Below, piece after piece: positions 42,305-51,291 of a stretch of 64,000 nucleotides of DNA. The stretch spans positions 744,001 to 808,000 of the forward strand of contig NZ_JACHYH010000001.1 in assembly GCF_014192715.1 (NCBI RefSeq), read 5' to 3'. This DNA is from Luteibacter sp. Sphag1AF (GTDB lineage Bacteria; Pseudomonadota; Gammaproteobacteria; Xanthomonadales; Rhodanobacteraceae). Numbering within the stretch: the first letter of the stretch is position 1; each line of letters begins with the position of its first letter. The notes beneath the pieces were generated by a model, which did not search any database, was not told the origin of the DNA, and saw only the letters and a list, made by a program, of their open reading frames with translations. Position numbers and translations under genes: made by a program.

Positions 42305-43315
42305 TTATCGGGACGGCTCTGACACGCGCACCGCCTGCCCCGCTTTGCGCTCCACTCGTTGCGCGTACTTGCGAGCCAGCACCGCGCAGGTCATCAACTG
42401 AATCTGGTGGAACAGCATGATTGGCAGAACGATGGTGCCGAGCGGGTGTCCGGCAAACAGCACCTTCGCCATCGGCACGCCGCTGGCCAGGCTTTTCTTC
42501 GAGCCACAGAACACGATGGTGATTTCGTCTTCGCGACTGAAGCCGAGCGCGCGCGATCCGTAACGCGTAACGATCAGGGCGGCCGCCAGCAACACCACGT
42601 TGACCACCAGCAAGCCGCCCAGCACCGGCAAGGGCATCTGCTTCCACAGACCCTGCAACACCGCTGCGCTGAAAGCCGTGTAGACAACCAGCAGGATGGA
42701 ACCACGATCCACCATGCTCAGCAGCGGCATGTGACGGCCGACCCAACTGCCGATCCAGCGCTGCGCGATCTGACCGGCGACAAAGGGCAGCAACAGCTGC
42801 AACACGATCTTGCCCACCGAGTCCCACGACATTGGCGCGCCCGCGCCGTGCGAACTGATGACCAGACCCACCAGCAACGGCGTGATGAAGATGCCAAGCA
42901 GGCTCGATGCGGAAGCCGAGCAGATCGCGGCAGGCACGTTGCCCCGCGCAATGGACGTGAAGGCGATGGACGACTGCACCGTGGACGGCAGCGTGCACAG
43001 GAACAATACGCCCAGATAAAGATCCGGCGTGACCAGCGGCGCCAGCACCGGCTTGAGCAGCAGCCCCAGCAACGGGAACAGGGCAAACGTGCTGGCCAGC
43101 ACCGTTACGTGCAGGCGCCAGTTGGTCATGCCGGCCACCACCGCATCGCGCGACAGCTTGGCGCCGTGCAGGAAGAACAGGAGGCCGATGGCGACATCCG
43201 TCGCGATTTCGAATATCTGCGCGGCCACGCCTTTGCAGGGCAGCAGGCTGGCCAACAGCACCGTGGCAATCAGCGCACAGGTAAATCCATCAGGAAGAAA
43301 GCGGCGCAGAGGCAT
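42305..43315 (-). CDS. Bile acid:sodium symporter family transporter (YfeH-like)
   Basis: 336 residues from the ATG at 43315 (MPLRRFLPDGFTCALI). The frame is open much further upstream but runs antisense to the LysR gene. About ten TM helices, with the SBF-like family features LPSTVQSSIAFTSIARGN and FCGSKKSLASGVPMA. It is a membrane carrier for an organic anion; the substrate is unknown and bile acid is only the family name. Divergent from the LysR regulator, which probably controls it. Confidence 0.9.
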   Translation of the reverse strand: MPLRRFLPDGFTCALIATVLLASLLPCKGVAAQIFEIATDVAIGLLFFLHGAKLSRDAVVAGMTNWRLHVTVLASTFALFPLLGLLLKPVLAPLVTPDLYLGVLFLCTLPSTVQSSIAFTSIARGNVPAAICSASASSLLGIFITPLLVGLVISSHGAGAPMSWDSVGKIVLQLLLPFVAGQIAQRWIGSWVGRHMPLLSMVDRGSILLVVYTAFSAAVLQGLWKQMPLPVLGGLLVVNVVLLAAALIVTRYGSRALGFSREDEITIVFCGSKKSLASGVPMAKVLFAGHPLGTIVLPIMLFHQIQLMTCAVLARKYAQRVERKAGQAVRVSEPSR

Positions 43316-43367
43316 GGCGGCGGGGTCGGTAGCGGACGGGACACTGCTATTGCACACCCGGGAGCTT

Positions 43368-43388
43368 GATAAGACAAATCGCTTTATC
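43368..43388. promoter_or_regulatory. Candidate LysR operator (GATAA-N11-TTATC)
   Basis: A perfect 5-bp inverted repeat with an 11-bp spacer lies in the 96-bp divergent region between the symporter and LysR genes, ending 23 bp before the LysR start codon. It fits the T-N11-A pattern of LysR-type binding sites. Confidence 0.55.
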
Positions 43389-43411
43389 TGATCCGGTGAT
43401 ACATTAATCGC

Positions 43412-44311
43412 ATGAATGTGACCCTGCGTCAGCTCAAGGCTTTTCTGGCCGTGGCCCGCCAGCAACACTTCGGGCGTGCCGCCGACAGCATCCATCTGAC
43501 CCAGCCAGCCGTCAGCCGCCTCATTGCGGACCTGGAGGCCGAGCTGGAAGTGCGCCTCTTCGACCGCACCACCCGCGAAGTGGTACCCACCGAAACGGGA
43601 CGCTATCTGGAACAGGCCGTGGCGCGCACGCTGGATGATCTGGACGCCGTGCTCGCCCACGCGCGGCAGCAAGGCGACCCGTTGCGTGGCCGCGTCCGCA
43701 TCGCGTCGGTGCCCACGCTGTCGGCCAGCATCATGCCCTTGTGCATCGCCCGCTGCGCCGGGGAGCATCCCAGCGTGGAAATCCTGCTTCGCGACCAGAA
43801 CCAGGCGCAGGTGCTGGAAGCGGTGCGCAGCGGCGAAGTGGACTTTGGCCTTGCCATCGAACCCTCGCCAGATGACGAGTTTGATACGCACGACCTGTTG
43901 ATGGACCCCTTCTGGCTGGTGTGCCCGGCAAATCACCCACTGGCGGACAGCCATGCGGTCGCGTGGAAACGGCTGCGCGGTGAGACGCTGATTCTGCTGG
44001 ACCACGCCTCCGGCAGCCGGCGCCTGATCGACCAGGCGCTGGCCACGCACGGCATCGACGCGCATGTGGGCATTGAGGTCGGTCACGCACAGACCGCCTT
44101 CCGCATGGTGTCTGCGGGCCTGGGCATCACGGTGACGCCGGGGTTGTCGCTGGATGGCCTGACCCCGGACCTGGCCGCGCGGCAGCTCACGCCTGTCATC
44201 CAGCGCCAGGTGGTGCTTGCGCGGCGTCGCCAGCGGTCACTGAGTCCGCCCGCCGAAACCATCTGGACGTGGCTCGCACAACGCGCAGCAACCATCCTCA
44301 CGTCAGATTGA
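43412..44311 (+). CDS. LysR-family transcriptional regulator
   Basis: 299 residues. The N-terminal winged HTH (about 1-60) has LRQLKAFLAVARQQHFGRAA and LTQPAVSRLIADLE. The periplasmic-binding-like effector domain follows (about 90-290). Family members usually activate the divergent gene, here the symporter. Its ligand cannot be told from sequence. Confidence 0.94.
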   Translation: MNVTLRQLKAFLAVARQQHFGRAADSIHLTQPAVSRLIADLEAELEVRLFDRTTREVVPTETGRYLEQAVARTLDDLDAVLAHARQQGDPLRGRVRIASVPTLSASIMPLCIARCAGEHPSVEILLRDQNQAQVLEAVRSGEVDFGLAIEPSPDDEFDTHDLLMDPFWLVCPANHPLADSHAVAWKRLRGETLILLDHASGSRRLIDQALATHGIDAHVGIEVGHAQTAFRMVSAGLGITVTPGLSLDGLTPDLAARQLTPVIQRQVVLARRRQRSLSPPAETIWTWLAQRAATILTSD

Positions 44312-44358
44312 ACGCAGCGCCGATAGGTTGATGCGGATCATTCGGCCCGGAGACCTTC

Positions 44359-45063
44359 ATGACTTACAAGCTCTATTACTGGACGGGCATCCAGGGCCGC
44401 GGCGAATTCGTGAGGCTGTGCCTGGAAGATGCGGGCGCGGACTACGTGGACGTCGCCCGGGAAGAAGGCGATGACGTCATGCAGCCATGGCTCAACGGCG
44501 ATCACGAGGGCCCCCTGCCCTTCGCGCCGCCTTTCCTGACGTCAGGCCGACTGGTAATCGCGCAGGTCGCGAACATTCTTCACTATCTGGGGCCTCGCCA
44601 CGGGCTGGTCCCGTCCAGCGAATCCCGGCAGCTCTACGCCCATCAACTGGAGCTGACCATCACGGACCTGGTCGCCGAGGTGCACGACACGCATCACCCG
44701 GTGGCGTCAGGGCTGTATTACGAAGACCAGAAACCCGAGGCGAAGAGGCGTTCGGCCGACTTTCGCAGCAGCCGCATTCCGAAATATCTGAGCTATTTCG
44801 AGAAGGCCGTGGAACGCGGCGGCGGCACGCACCCATTGCGCGAACATTCCTACGTGGATCTGTCGCTTTTTCAGGTACTGGCCGGGCTGGATTACGCGTT
44901 CCCCAAGGCCATGAAGGCCATGTCACCGAAGATCCCGCGGTTGCGGGCTCTGGCCGAACGCGTGGCGAAACGGCCCCACATAGCGGCGTATCTTGCGTCA
45001 GGGCGACGGTTGCCGTTCAACGAGTCAGGCATTTTCCGCCATTACGCCGAACTGGACGCCTGA
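44359..45063 (+). CDS. Glutathione S-transferase
   Basis: 234 residues. The N-terminal thioredoxin-like domain (about 1-85) begins TYKLYYWTGIQGRGEFVRL, similar to GSTs with the Tyr/RG(R/A)E pattern, and has LVIAQVANILHYLG where glutathione binds. The helical C-terminal domain has YVDLSLFQVLAGLDYAFP. Class and substrate are unclear. It lies 47 bp after the LysR gene and may be cotranscribed with it. Confidence 0.88.
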   Translation: MTYKLYYWTGIQGRGEFVRLCLEDAGADYVDVAREEGDDVMQPWLNGDHEGPLPFAPPFLTSGRLVIAQVANILHYLGPRHGLVPSSESRQLYAHQLELTITDLVAEVHDTHHPVASGLYYEDQKPEAKRRSADFRSSRIPKYLSYFEKAVERGGGTHPLREHSYVDLSLFQVLAGLDYAFPKAMKAMSPKIPRLRALAERVAKRPHIAAYLASGRRLPFNESGIFRHYAELDA

Positions 45064-45090
45064 GCGTCCTGTTCGGCGCGCGAGGGCGTG

Positions 45091-45636
45091 TCAGTTACCC
45101 GAGCCCGCCGGCTTGGGCGCGGCGCCCCACTCGTACACTTTGTAATACACGGGGCTGACCGGACCATCTTTGGGATCGTGGTACAGCTTGCCGCTGGAAT
45201 CGGCCATGTAGGTCTGCGGCACACCGTTCTTGGGCGTGACCCGGACCATGAACAATTTGCCGCCCGAGCGGTATTCCTCAACCCGGTCGTCGCCTTCCTG
45301 GCGCACCGTGACCTGGGGAGGCTGCTGGCCACGCTGGTCGGTCGTGCCATCGTCGGTCATCGACGGCAGGGCCGTGCCCGAGCGGCGCTCGGGCTGGGCA
45401 TCCGTGGTGGCCGGCGTGGTCTTGCCCGCCTCGGCACTGTCGTACGGCACGGGACGCGGGATATCCGCAGCACCCGACTTGTCCGGCTCGCCGGCTTTGG
45501 TGCCCGGATCGTTCAGTCCCGGCGGCGGCAGGCCCGGTGCGTACTGCGGCTTCTGGGAGCTGCTGTCCTGAGCGGCGGCCGGCAGGGCAGCGGCCAGGGC
45601 AAGCGCGACGGCGACAACGGTAGCAATGCGTTTCAT
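45091..45636 (-). CDS. DUF2782 periplasmic protein
   Basis: 181 residues with a signal peptide (cleavage after about A22, PAAAQ). A long Pro/Gly/Thr-rich low-complexity region (about 25-105) precedes the DUF2782 domain (about 108-170; RVEEYRSGGKLFMVRVTPKNG, split in two by the family core). The function is unknown. It is divergent from polA, an arrangement I know from Xanthomonas relatives. Confidence 0.85.
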   Translation of the reverse strand: MKRIATVVAVALALAAALPAAAQDSSSQKPQYAPGLPPPGLNDPGTKAGEPDKSGAADIPRPVPYDSAEAGKTTPATTDAQPERRSGTALPSMTDDGTTDQRGQQPPQVTVRQEGDDRVEEYRSGGKLFMVRVTPKNGVPQTYMADSSGKLYHDPKDGPVSPVYYKVYEWGAAPKPAGSGN

Positions 45637-45789
45637 GGGGATCTCCGTGCAGGCGATCAGGATAACAGGGGCAGGACCCGGGACCGTGCCCGACAGCGCA
45701 CGATGAGCATCTAAAGAACGGATGGTGTGACACCCGCGTCAACGTATACGTTCCATGACCGCCGTGCTCCCCCATGCGACAATCCGGTC

Positions 45790-48516
45790 ATGCCCATGCT
45801 TACTCTTATCGACGGATCTTCGTATCTGTATCGCGCGTTCCACGCGTTGCCTCCGCTCACGAATCCGGAGGGCGAACCCACCGGCGCGCTGTTCGGCATC
45901 GTCAACATGCTGCGCACCACCATGAAGGCCGGTTCCGATTACGTGGCCTTTGTGTGCGACGCGCCGGGCCGCACGTTCCGCGATGACCTGTATCCCGAAT
46001 ACAAGGCCAACCGCCCGTCGATGCCCGACGATCTGCGCGCGCAGATCGACCCGATGATGAAAATCGTCGGCGCGCTGGGGTTTCCCATCCTGTGCGTCCC
46101 CGGCGTGGAAGCGGATGACGTGATCGGCACGCTGGCCACCCAGGCGGCGGCACAGGGCATTCACGTCGTCATTTCCACCGGCGACAAGGATTTCGCGCAG
46201 CTGGTCGATGAGCACATCACGCTCATCAACACGATGACCAACACGCGCATGGACATCGGCGGCGTCGTCGACAAGTTCGGCGTGCGTCCTGAACAGATCG
46301 TCGACTACCTCACCCTCATGGGCGACAGCATCGACAACGTGCCGGGCGTGGAAAAGTGCGGCCCGAAAACAGCGGCCAAGTGGCTGGCGGAATACCCGAA
46401 CCTTGATGCGCTGCTGGCCAATGCAGACAAGATCGGCGGCAAGATCGGCGAGAACCTGCGCGCTGCCGTGCCACGCCTTCCCCTGTCTCGCGAATTGGTC
46501 ACCATCCGCACCGATGTGCCGCTGGAGCACTCGCCCACCGACCTCACCATGCGCGAACGCGACATTGATGCGCTGCGTACCCTGTATGCGCGCTACGGCT
46601 TCAAGGCAGCACTCAGCGATCTGGATGCCGCTGCCGCACCGCCCGTCGCCGCCACGCCAGAGCTGGCAGCGGTTGCCGCGCCTGCGGCGCCGGAATCGTC
46701 CCTGGCGGCTGACGGAGAATACGAACTGGTCTACACCATGGACCAGCTCACCGCATGGCTGGCCAGGCTGGAAACTGCCGAGCTGATCGCGTTCGACACC
46801 GAAACCACCAGCATCGACGCCATGCAGGCTGAAATCGTGGGACTGTCGCTGAGCGTCGAGCCGTGCAAGGCGTGCTACGTGCCGCTGCGCCACGATTATC
46901 CGGGCGCGCCCAAACAGCTTGATCGCGACGAAGTGCTCCAGGCACTGAAGCCCATCTTCGAAGACCCCACGCGCCCGAAGGTCGGCCAGCACGGCAAGTA
47001 CGACATCAACGTGCTGTCCCACTACGGCATCGACGTGCGCGGGCTGAAACATGACTCCATGCTGGAGTCGTATGTGTTCAACGCCACCGCCACGCGCCAC
47101 GACATGGATTCGCTGGCCAGCCGTTATCTCGGTTACACGACCATCAAGTACGAGCAGGTCGCGGGCAAGGGTGCCAAGCAGATTCCGTTCTCGCATGTGG
47201 ATTGCGATACCGCGTGCCGCTATGCCGCGGAAGATGCCGACATCACCCTCCGCCTGCACCACGCCCTGTGGCCGAAGCTGGAAGCCGAGCCGAAGCTGCG
47301 CTTCGTTTACGAGCAGATCGAGATGCCGCTCGTTCCCGTGCTGGCCGCCATGGAACGCCGTGGTGTCCTCATCGACGCGGACGAACTGCGCCGGCAGAGC
47401 CAGCATCTGGGCAAGCGCATGGTGGAATTGCAGCACAAGGCATACGCCAGCGCAGGGCACGAGTTCAATCTCGACTCGCCCAAGCAGCTTCAGGCCGTGC
47501 TGTTCGATGAACTGAAACTCCCGGTCAAGGTGAAGACACCCACCGGCCAGCCGTCCACCAACGAAGAAGCGATGGAAGCCATCGCCGACGCGCACGAACT
47601 GCCGCGCATCCTGCTGGACTATCGCGGCCTGGCCAAACTGCGTTCCACCTATACCGACAAGCTGGCAGGCATCGTCAATCCGCGCACCGGCCGCGTGCAC
47701 ACCAGCTATCACCAGGGCGCGGTAGCTACCGGCCGGATCAGCTCGTCCGATCCCAATCTGCAGAACATCCCGGTGCGCACCGAAGAAGGCCGTCGCATCC
47801 GGCAGGCCTTCGTCGCGCCCGAGGGCTGGGTGGTCATGGCCGCTGACTATTCGCAGATCGAACTTCGCATCATGGCGCACCTGTCCGCTGACGAAGGCCT
47901 GATGCGTGCGTTCCGCGAAGGCGGCGACGTGCACCGCGCCACCGCAGCGGAGGTGTTCGGCGTCACCCCCGACCAAGTCACCACCGACCAGCGCCGTGCC
48001 GCCAAGGCCATCAACTTTGGCCTGATGTATGGCATGAGTGCCTTCGGCCTCGCCCGCCAGCTGGGCGTGGACCGTGGCGAAGCGTCTGACTACATGGGCC
48101 GCTATTTTTCGCGCTATCCCGGCGTCCGCGCGTTCATGGACGCCACGCGTGACCAGGCCCACCGCGACGGTTACGTGGAAACCCTGTTTGGTCGTCGCCT
48201 GTATCTGGAAAACCTCACCTCCCGCAATCAGGCCCATCGCGCAGGTGCCGAACGCGCTGCCGTTAATGCGCCCATGCAGGGCACCGCAGCGGACATCATC
48301 AAACGCGCCATGATTGCAGTGGCCGCGTGGATCGAACCCCGTGACGACGTGCGCATGCTGATGCAGGTGCACGATGAACTGGTCTTCGAGGTCCGCGCGG
48401 ATGCGGTTGAGGCGGTGCGTGAGGGCGTACGCCAGCATATGTCGACGGCCGCCGAACTCCACGTGCCGCTGGTGGTGGATATTGGCGTCGGCAAGAACTG
48501 GGACGAGGCGCACTGA
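45790..48516 (+). CDS. polA: DNA polymerase I
   Basis: 908 residues from the ATG at 45790; a second ATG lies two codons on. The N-terminal 5'-3' exonuclease (about 1-290) has CVPGVEADDVIGTLA and SGDKDFAQLV. The 3'-5' proofreading domain is intact: D336 and E338 (FDTETT), with AEDADITLRLH further on. The polymerase has D686 (AADYSQIELR), the O-helix RRAAKAINFGLMYG, and D862-E863 (QVHDELVF). It repairs DNA and removes RNA primers. Confidence 0.97.
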   Translation: MPMLTLIDGSSYLYRAFHALPPLTNPEGEPTGALFGIVNMLRTTMKAGSDYVAFVCDAPGRTFRDDLYPEYKANRPSMPDDLRAQIDPMMKIVGALGFPILCVPGVEADDVIGTLATQAAAQGIHVVISTGDKDFAQLVDEHITLINTMTNTRMDIGGVVDKFGVRPEQIVDYLTLMGDSIDNVPGVEKCGPKTAAKWLAEYPNLDALLANADKIGGKIGENLRAAVPRLPLSRELVTIRTDVPLEHSPTDLTMRERDIDALRTLYARYGFKAALSDLDAAAAPPVAATPELAAVAAPAAPESSLAADGEYELVYTMDQLTAWLARLETAELIAFDTETTSIDAMQAEIVGLSLSVEPCKACYVPLRHDYPGAPKQLDRDEVLQALKPIFEDPTRPKVGQHGKYDINVLSHYGIDVRGLKHDSMLESYVFNATATRHDMDSLASRYLGYTTIKYEQVAGKGAKQIPFSHVDCDTACRYAAEDADITLRLHHALWPKLEAEPKLRFVYEQIEMPLVPVLAAMERRGVLIDADELRRQSQHLGKRMVELQHKAYASAGHEFNLDSPKQLQAVLFDELKLPVKVKTPTGQPSTNEEAMEAIADAHELPRILLDYRGLAKLRSTYTDKLAGIVNPRTGRVHTSYHQGAVATGRISSSDPNLQNIPVRTEEGRRIRQAFVAPEGWVVMAADYSQIELRIMAHLSADEGLMRAFREGGDVHRATAAEVFGVTPDQVTTDQRRAAKAINFGLMYGMSAFGLARQLGVDRGEASDYMGRYFSRYPGVRAFMDATRDQAHRDGYVETLFGRRLYLENLTSRNQAHRAGAERAAVNAPMQGTAADIIKRAMIAVAAWIEPRDDVRMLMQVHDELVFEVRADAVEAVREGVRQHMSTAAELHVPLVVDIGVGKNWDEAH

Positions 48517-48589
48517 GGATTCTCAGGATGAACGGAAGCTGACTTTCGCAAGATTCCTGAGCAACTTTTGACCAGCCTCCCCCTCTAAT

Positions 48590-48720
48590 CATTCGGACGT
48601 CGCAACGGCGTCTCATCGGTGGGCTTCACCTCCCTGAAGCCACCTCAGGACGACGAACCTCACCCCTGGGTTTCGTCTCCGCAGCCCCGAAGGCTCCCCC
48701 TGGCCTCCGGGGCTTTTTTT
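48590..48720 (+). ncRNA. Predicted sX13-like small RNA downstream of polA
   Basis: Four consecutive hairpins fill the polA downstream region. Stem 1 is 48596-48612 (GACGTCG/CGGCGTC, one G-U, CAA loop). Stem 2 is 48618-48644 (core GGCTTCA/TGAAGCC, loop CCTCCC). Stem 3 is 48652-48677 (GACGAA/TTCGTC, loop with CACCCC). Stem 4 is the terminator 48683-48714 (AGCCCCG/CGGGGCT, loop region CTCCCCC) followed by seven T. Loops of stems 2-4 expose C-rich sequence. From memory, the Xanthomonas sRNA sX13 (about 115 nt, C-rich loops) lies beside polA, which this matches in place and structure. TCTAAT (48584-48589) may be the -10 box, which would put the 5' end near 48596; no good -35 is seen. Confidence 0.68.
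48683..48720 (+). terminator. Rho-independent terminator of the polA/sRNA region
   Basis: AGCCCCG pairs with CGGGGCT around an imperfect upper stem and a C-rich loop, then seven T. It ends the predicted sRNA and any polA read-through. Confidence 0.85.
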
Positions 48721-48790
48721 GGTCTGTTCCCGACCCGCCCTTCACGTTTGTGACGGCATGCTCCGATCCCACCATCCAACGGAGCCACCC

Positions 48791-49009
48791 ATGCGTATCG
48801 GACTTATTGTCGTCGGCCTCATCCTGGTCGCCGCGGGCATCTGGATCACAGTCGGTGGCGGCAGCTATCGGGATACCAACACCGTCGCCCAGATCGGCTC
48901 GGCAAAAATCACCGCGACTCACGACAAGGCCATCCCCCAGTGGGTCGGCATCGCAGGCATCGTGATCGGCGGCCTGGTGGCCGTGGGCGGCATCGCCCGC
49001 AAGCGCTGA
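48791..49009 (+). CDS. Small membrane protein, DUF3185-like
   Basis: 72 residues from the ATG at 48791 with GGAG upstream; an open extension to 48719 overlaps the terminator and is rejected. Two TM helices (about 2-22 and 50-67) flank a short hydrophilic loop (GSAKITATHDKAIPQW). The end is GGIARKR. DUF3185-type proteins are small two-helix proteins of unknown role. About 65 bp before uvrD. Confidence 0.72.
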   Translation: MRIGLIVVGLILVAAGIWITVGGGSYRDTNTVAQIGSAKITATHDKAIPQWVGIAGIVIGGLVAVGGIARKR

Positions 49010-49073
49010 TGAAGCCGGCGGCGGCCTGCACGGAACGCAAGCCGCCGCCGATGCCTCCGGTACAATCCCGGAG

Positions 49074-51275
49074 ATGGATGTTTCCTACCTTCTCGACTCT
49101 CTCAACGATGCCCAGCGTGAAGCCGTCAGCGCGCCGCCCGGGCATTACCTCGTGCTGGCCGGCGCAGGCTCCGGCAAGACACGCGTACTCACCAACCGCA
49201 TTGGCTGGCTGACCCAGGTCGAACGGGCGCCTCCGTGGTCGATCCTGGCCGTCACCTTCACCAACAAGGCCGCGGGCGAAATGCGCGCGCGCGTCGATGG
49301 CCTGATCCCCGGTGGCACCCAGGGCCTTACCGTCGGCACGTTCCACGGCATCGCTCACCGCCTGCTGCGCCGCCACTGGCGCGAGGCCGGCCTCCCGGAA
49401 GGCTTCCAGATTCTTGACTCGGACGACCAGCAGCGCCTCATCAAGCGTGTGGTGGCCGGCATGGGCCTGGACGAGGCGAAATTTCCGCCGCGTCAGGCCG
49501 GCTGGCAGATCAACAACTGGAAAGACGAGGGCAAGCGCCCCCACGAAATTGAACACCGCGACCATCCGGTCACGCGCACGTTCGTGGAAATCTACAAGGC
49601 CTACGAGGAAGCCTGCCAGCGCGGCGGCCTGGTCGACTTTGCCGAACTGCTGCTGCGCGCCCACGAGTTGTGGCTGAAAGACCCCCAGGTGCTCGCGCAC
49701 TATCGCGAACGCTGGCGCTACCTGCTGATCGACGAATTTCAGGACACCAACACGCTGCAATACGCGTGGATTCGCGTGCTGGCGGGCGCCACCGGCCAGG
49801 TGTTCGTCGTGGGCGACGACGACCAGGCCATTTACGGCTGGCGTGGCGCCAAGGTGGAAAACGTGCAGCAGTTCCTGCTCGATTTCCCCGGTGCAAAGAC
49901 CATCCGCCTGGAACAGAACTACCGCTCCACCTCCACCATCCTCAAAGCCGCCAACCACGTCATCGCCCGCAACGGCGGCCGGCTGGGCAAGCAGCTTTGG
50001 ACCGATGGCGAAGAGGGCGAACGCATCGCGCTGTACGCCGCATACAACGAGCAGGACGAAGCACGCTTCGTTATCGAACGCATCCGCGAACACATCGCCG
50101 AGCACGGCCATGCGCGCGATTGCGCCATTCTTTACCGCTCCAACGCACAGTCACGCAACTTCGAAGAACAGTTGATCCAGCGTGATCTGCCGTACCGGGT
50201 GTATGGCGGCCAGCGCTTCTTCGAGCGTGCCGAAATCAAGGACGCGCTGGCCTATCTACGCCTGGCCGCCAACCGTCACGATGACGCGGCATACGAGCGC
50301 GCCGTGAACACGCCGCCACGTGGCATTGGCGACCGCACGCTGGACGAACTGCGCCGTCGCGCCCGCAGCGAAAATACCTCGATGTGGGAAGCGTCGCTGT
50401 CGGAGATCACCACCGGCTCGCTGGCTGGCCGCGCAAAGAACGCGATCAAGGCGTTCGTGGCATTGATCGACGATCTGGCGCGCACCTTCTCCGGCCGCGC
50501 CAATGATGCCGAGTCGCCAACCGCGCTGGACCTGGCCGAACAGATGGAACACGCCATCGTTCACACCGGCCTGCGCGACTTCTACGAAAACGACCGTCGT
50601 GGCAACGGCGAAGCGCGCGTGGAAAACCTGGACGAACTGGTCAACGTGGCCAGCCGCTTTGAAATGACGCCCGAGGACATCGACGCAGGCCTTACCGAAC
50701 TGCCCGCGTTCCTGTCGCACGCGGCGCTTGAAGCGGGCGAAGGTCAGGGTGAAGCCTGGGACGACTGCGTGCAGCTGATGACGCTGCACTCGGCCAAAGG
50801 CCTGGAGTTTCCGGTCGTGTTTCTCGTCGGAATGGAAGAAGGCCTGTTTCCCAGCCAGCGCTCCACCGAAGAAGACAACCGGCTGGAAGAAGAGCGCCGC
50901 CTGGCCTACGTCGGTATCACGCGCGCGCGGCAGCGGCTTTTCCTGAGCCACGCCGAATCGCGACGCATGCATGGCACGGAAATGCTGGCTCGTCCATCGC
51001 GCTTTCTCGGCGAGATCCCTCCGGAACTCATCGACGAGTTGCGTCCCCGTGTGCAGATCAGCCGGCCGGCTTATGCAGGTCGCTATACGGAATCATCGCC
51101 CGTCGAAGAAGCCCTGCCTGTTCGTCTGGGGCAGCGCGTCGGGCATCCGAAGTTTGGCGAAGGCACGGTTGTCAGTGCGGAAGGCAGTGGCGCGCACATG
51201 CGCATCCAGGTCAATTTTGAGGAAGCGGGCACCAAGTGGCTGGTCTACGCTTACGCGAACCTGACCGCACTGTAA
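49074..51275 (+). CDS. uvrD: DNA helicase II (UvrD)
   Basis: 733-residue SF1A 3'-5' helicase for nucleotide excision and mismatch repair. Walker A is GAGSGKT (30-36). Other motifs are FTNKAAGEMRAR, LLIDEFQDTN, VVGDDDQAIYGWRGA, LEQNYRST, LMTLHSAKGLEFPVVFLVG and AYVGITRAR. The C-terminal Tudor-like tail has HPKFGEGTVV. It lies 16 bp before the hscC-like gene and may drive the downstream operon. Confidence 0.95.
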   Translation: MDVSYLLDSLNDAQREAVSAPPGHYLVLAGAGSGKTRVLTNRIGWLTQVERAPPWSILAVTFTNKAAGEMRARVDGLIPGGTQGLTVGTFHGIAHRLLRRHWREAGLPEGFQILDSDDQQRLIKRVVAGMGLDEAKFPPRQAGWQINNWKDEGKRPHEIEHRDHPVTRTFVEIYKAYEEACQRGGLVDFAELLLRAHELWLKDPQVLAHYRERWRYLLIDEFQDTNTLQYAWIRVLAGATGQVFVVGDDDQAIYGWRGAKVENVQQFLLDFPGAKTIRLEQNYRSTSTILKAANHVIARNGGRLGKQLWTDGEEGERIALYAAYNEQDEARFVIERIREHIAEHGHARDCAILYRSNAQSRNFEEQLIQRDLPYRVYGGQRFFERAEIKDALAYLRLAANRHDDAAYERAVNTPPRGIGDRTLDELRRRARSENTSMWEASLSEITTGSLAGRAKNAIKAFVALIDDLARTFSGRANDAESPTALDLAEQMEHAIVHTGLRDFYENDRRGNGEARVENLDELVNVASRFEMTPEDIDAGLTELPAFLSHAALEAGEGQGEAWDDCVQLMTLHSAKGLEFPVVFLVGMEEGLFPSQRSTEEDNRLEEERRLAYVGITRARQRLFLSHAESRRMHGTEMLARPSRFLGEIPPELIDELRPRVQISRPAYAGRYTESSPVEEALPVRLGQRVGHPKFGEGTVVSAEGSGAHMRIQVNFEEAGTKWLVYAYANLTAL

Positions 51276-51291
51276 GCAAAGGACAGCACGG

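Noticed and set aside
45739..48513. A 924-codon open frame on the minus strand opposite polA
   Set aside because: Antisense shadow of polA; low-complexity His/Gly/Arg composition and no motif, while polA motifs are all intact.
48568..48589. Promoter TTGACC...TCTAAT for the sRNA
   Set aside because: The spacer is only 10 bp, too short for sigma-70. TCTAAT is kept as a possible -10 box without a -35.
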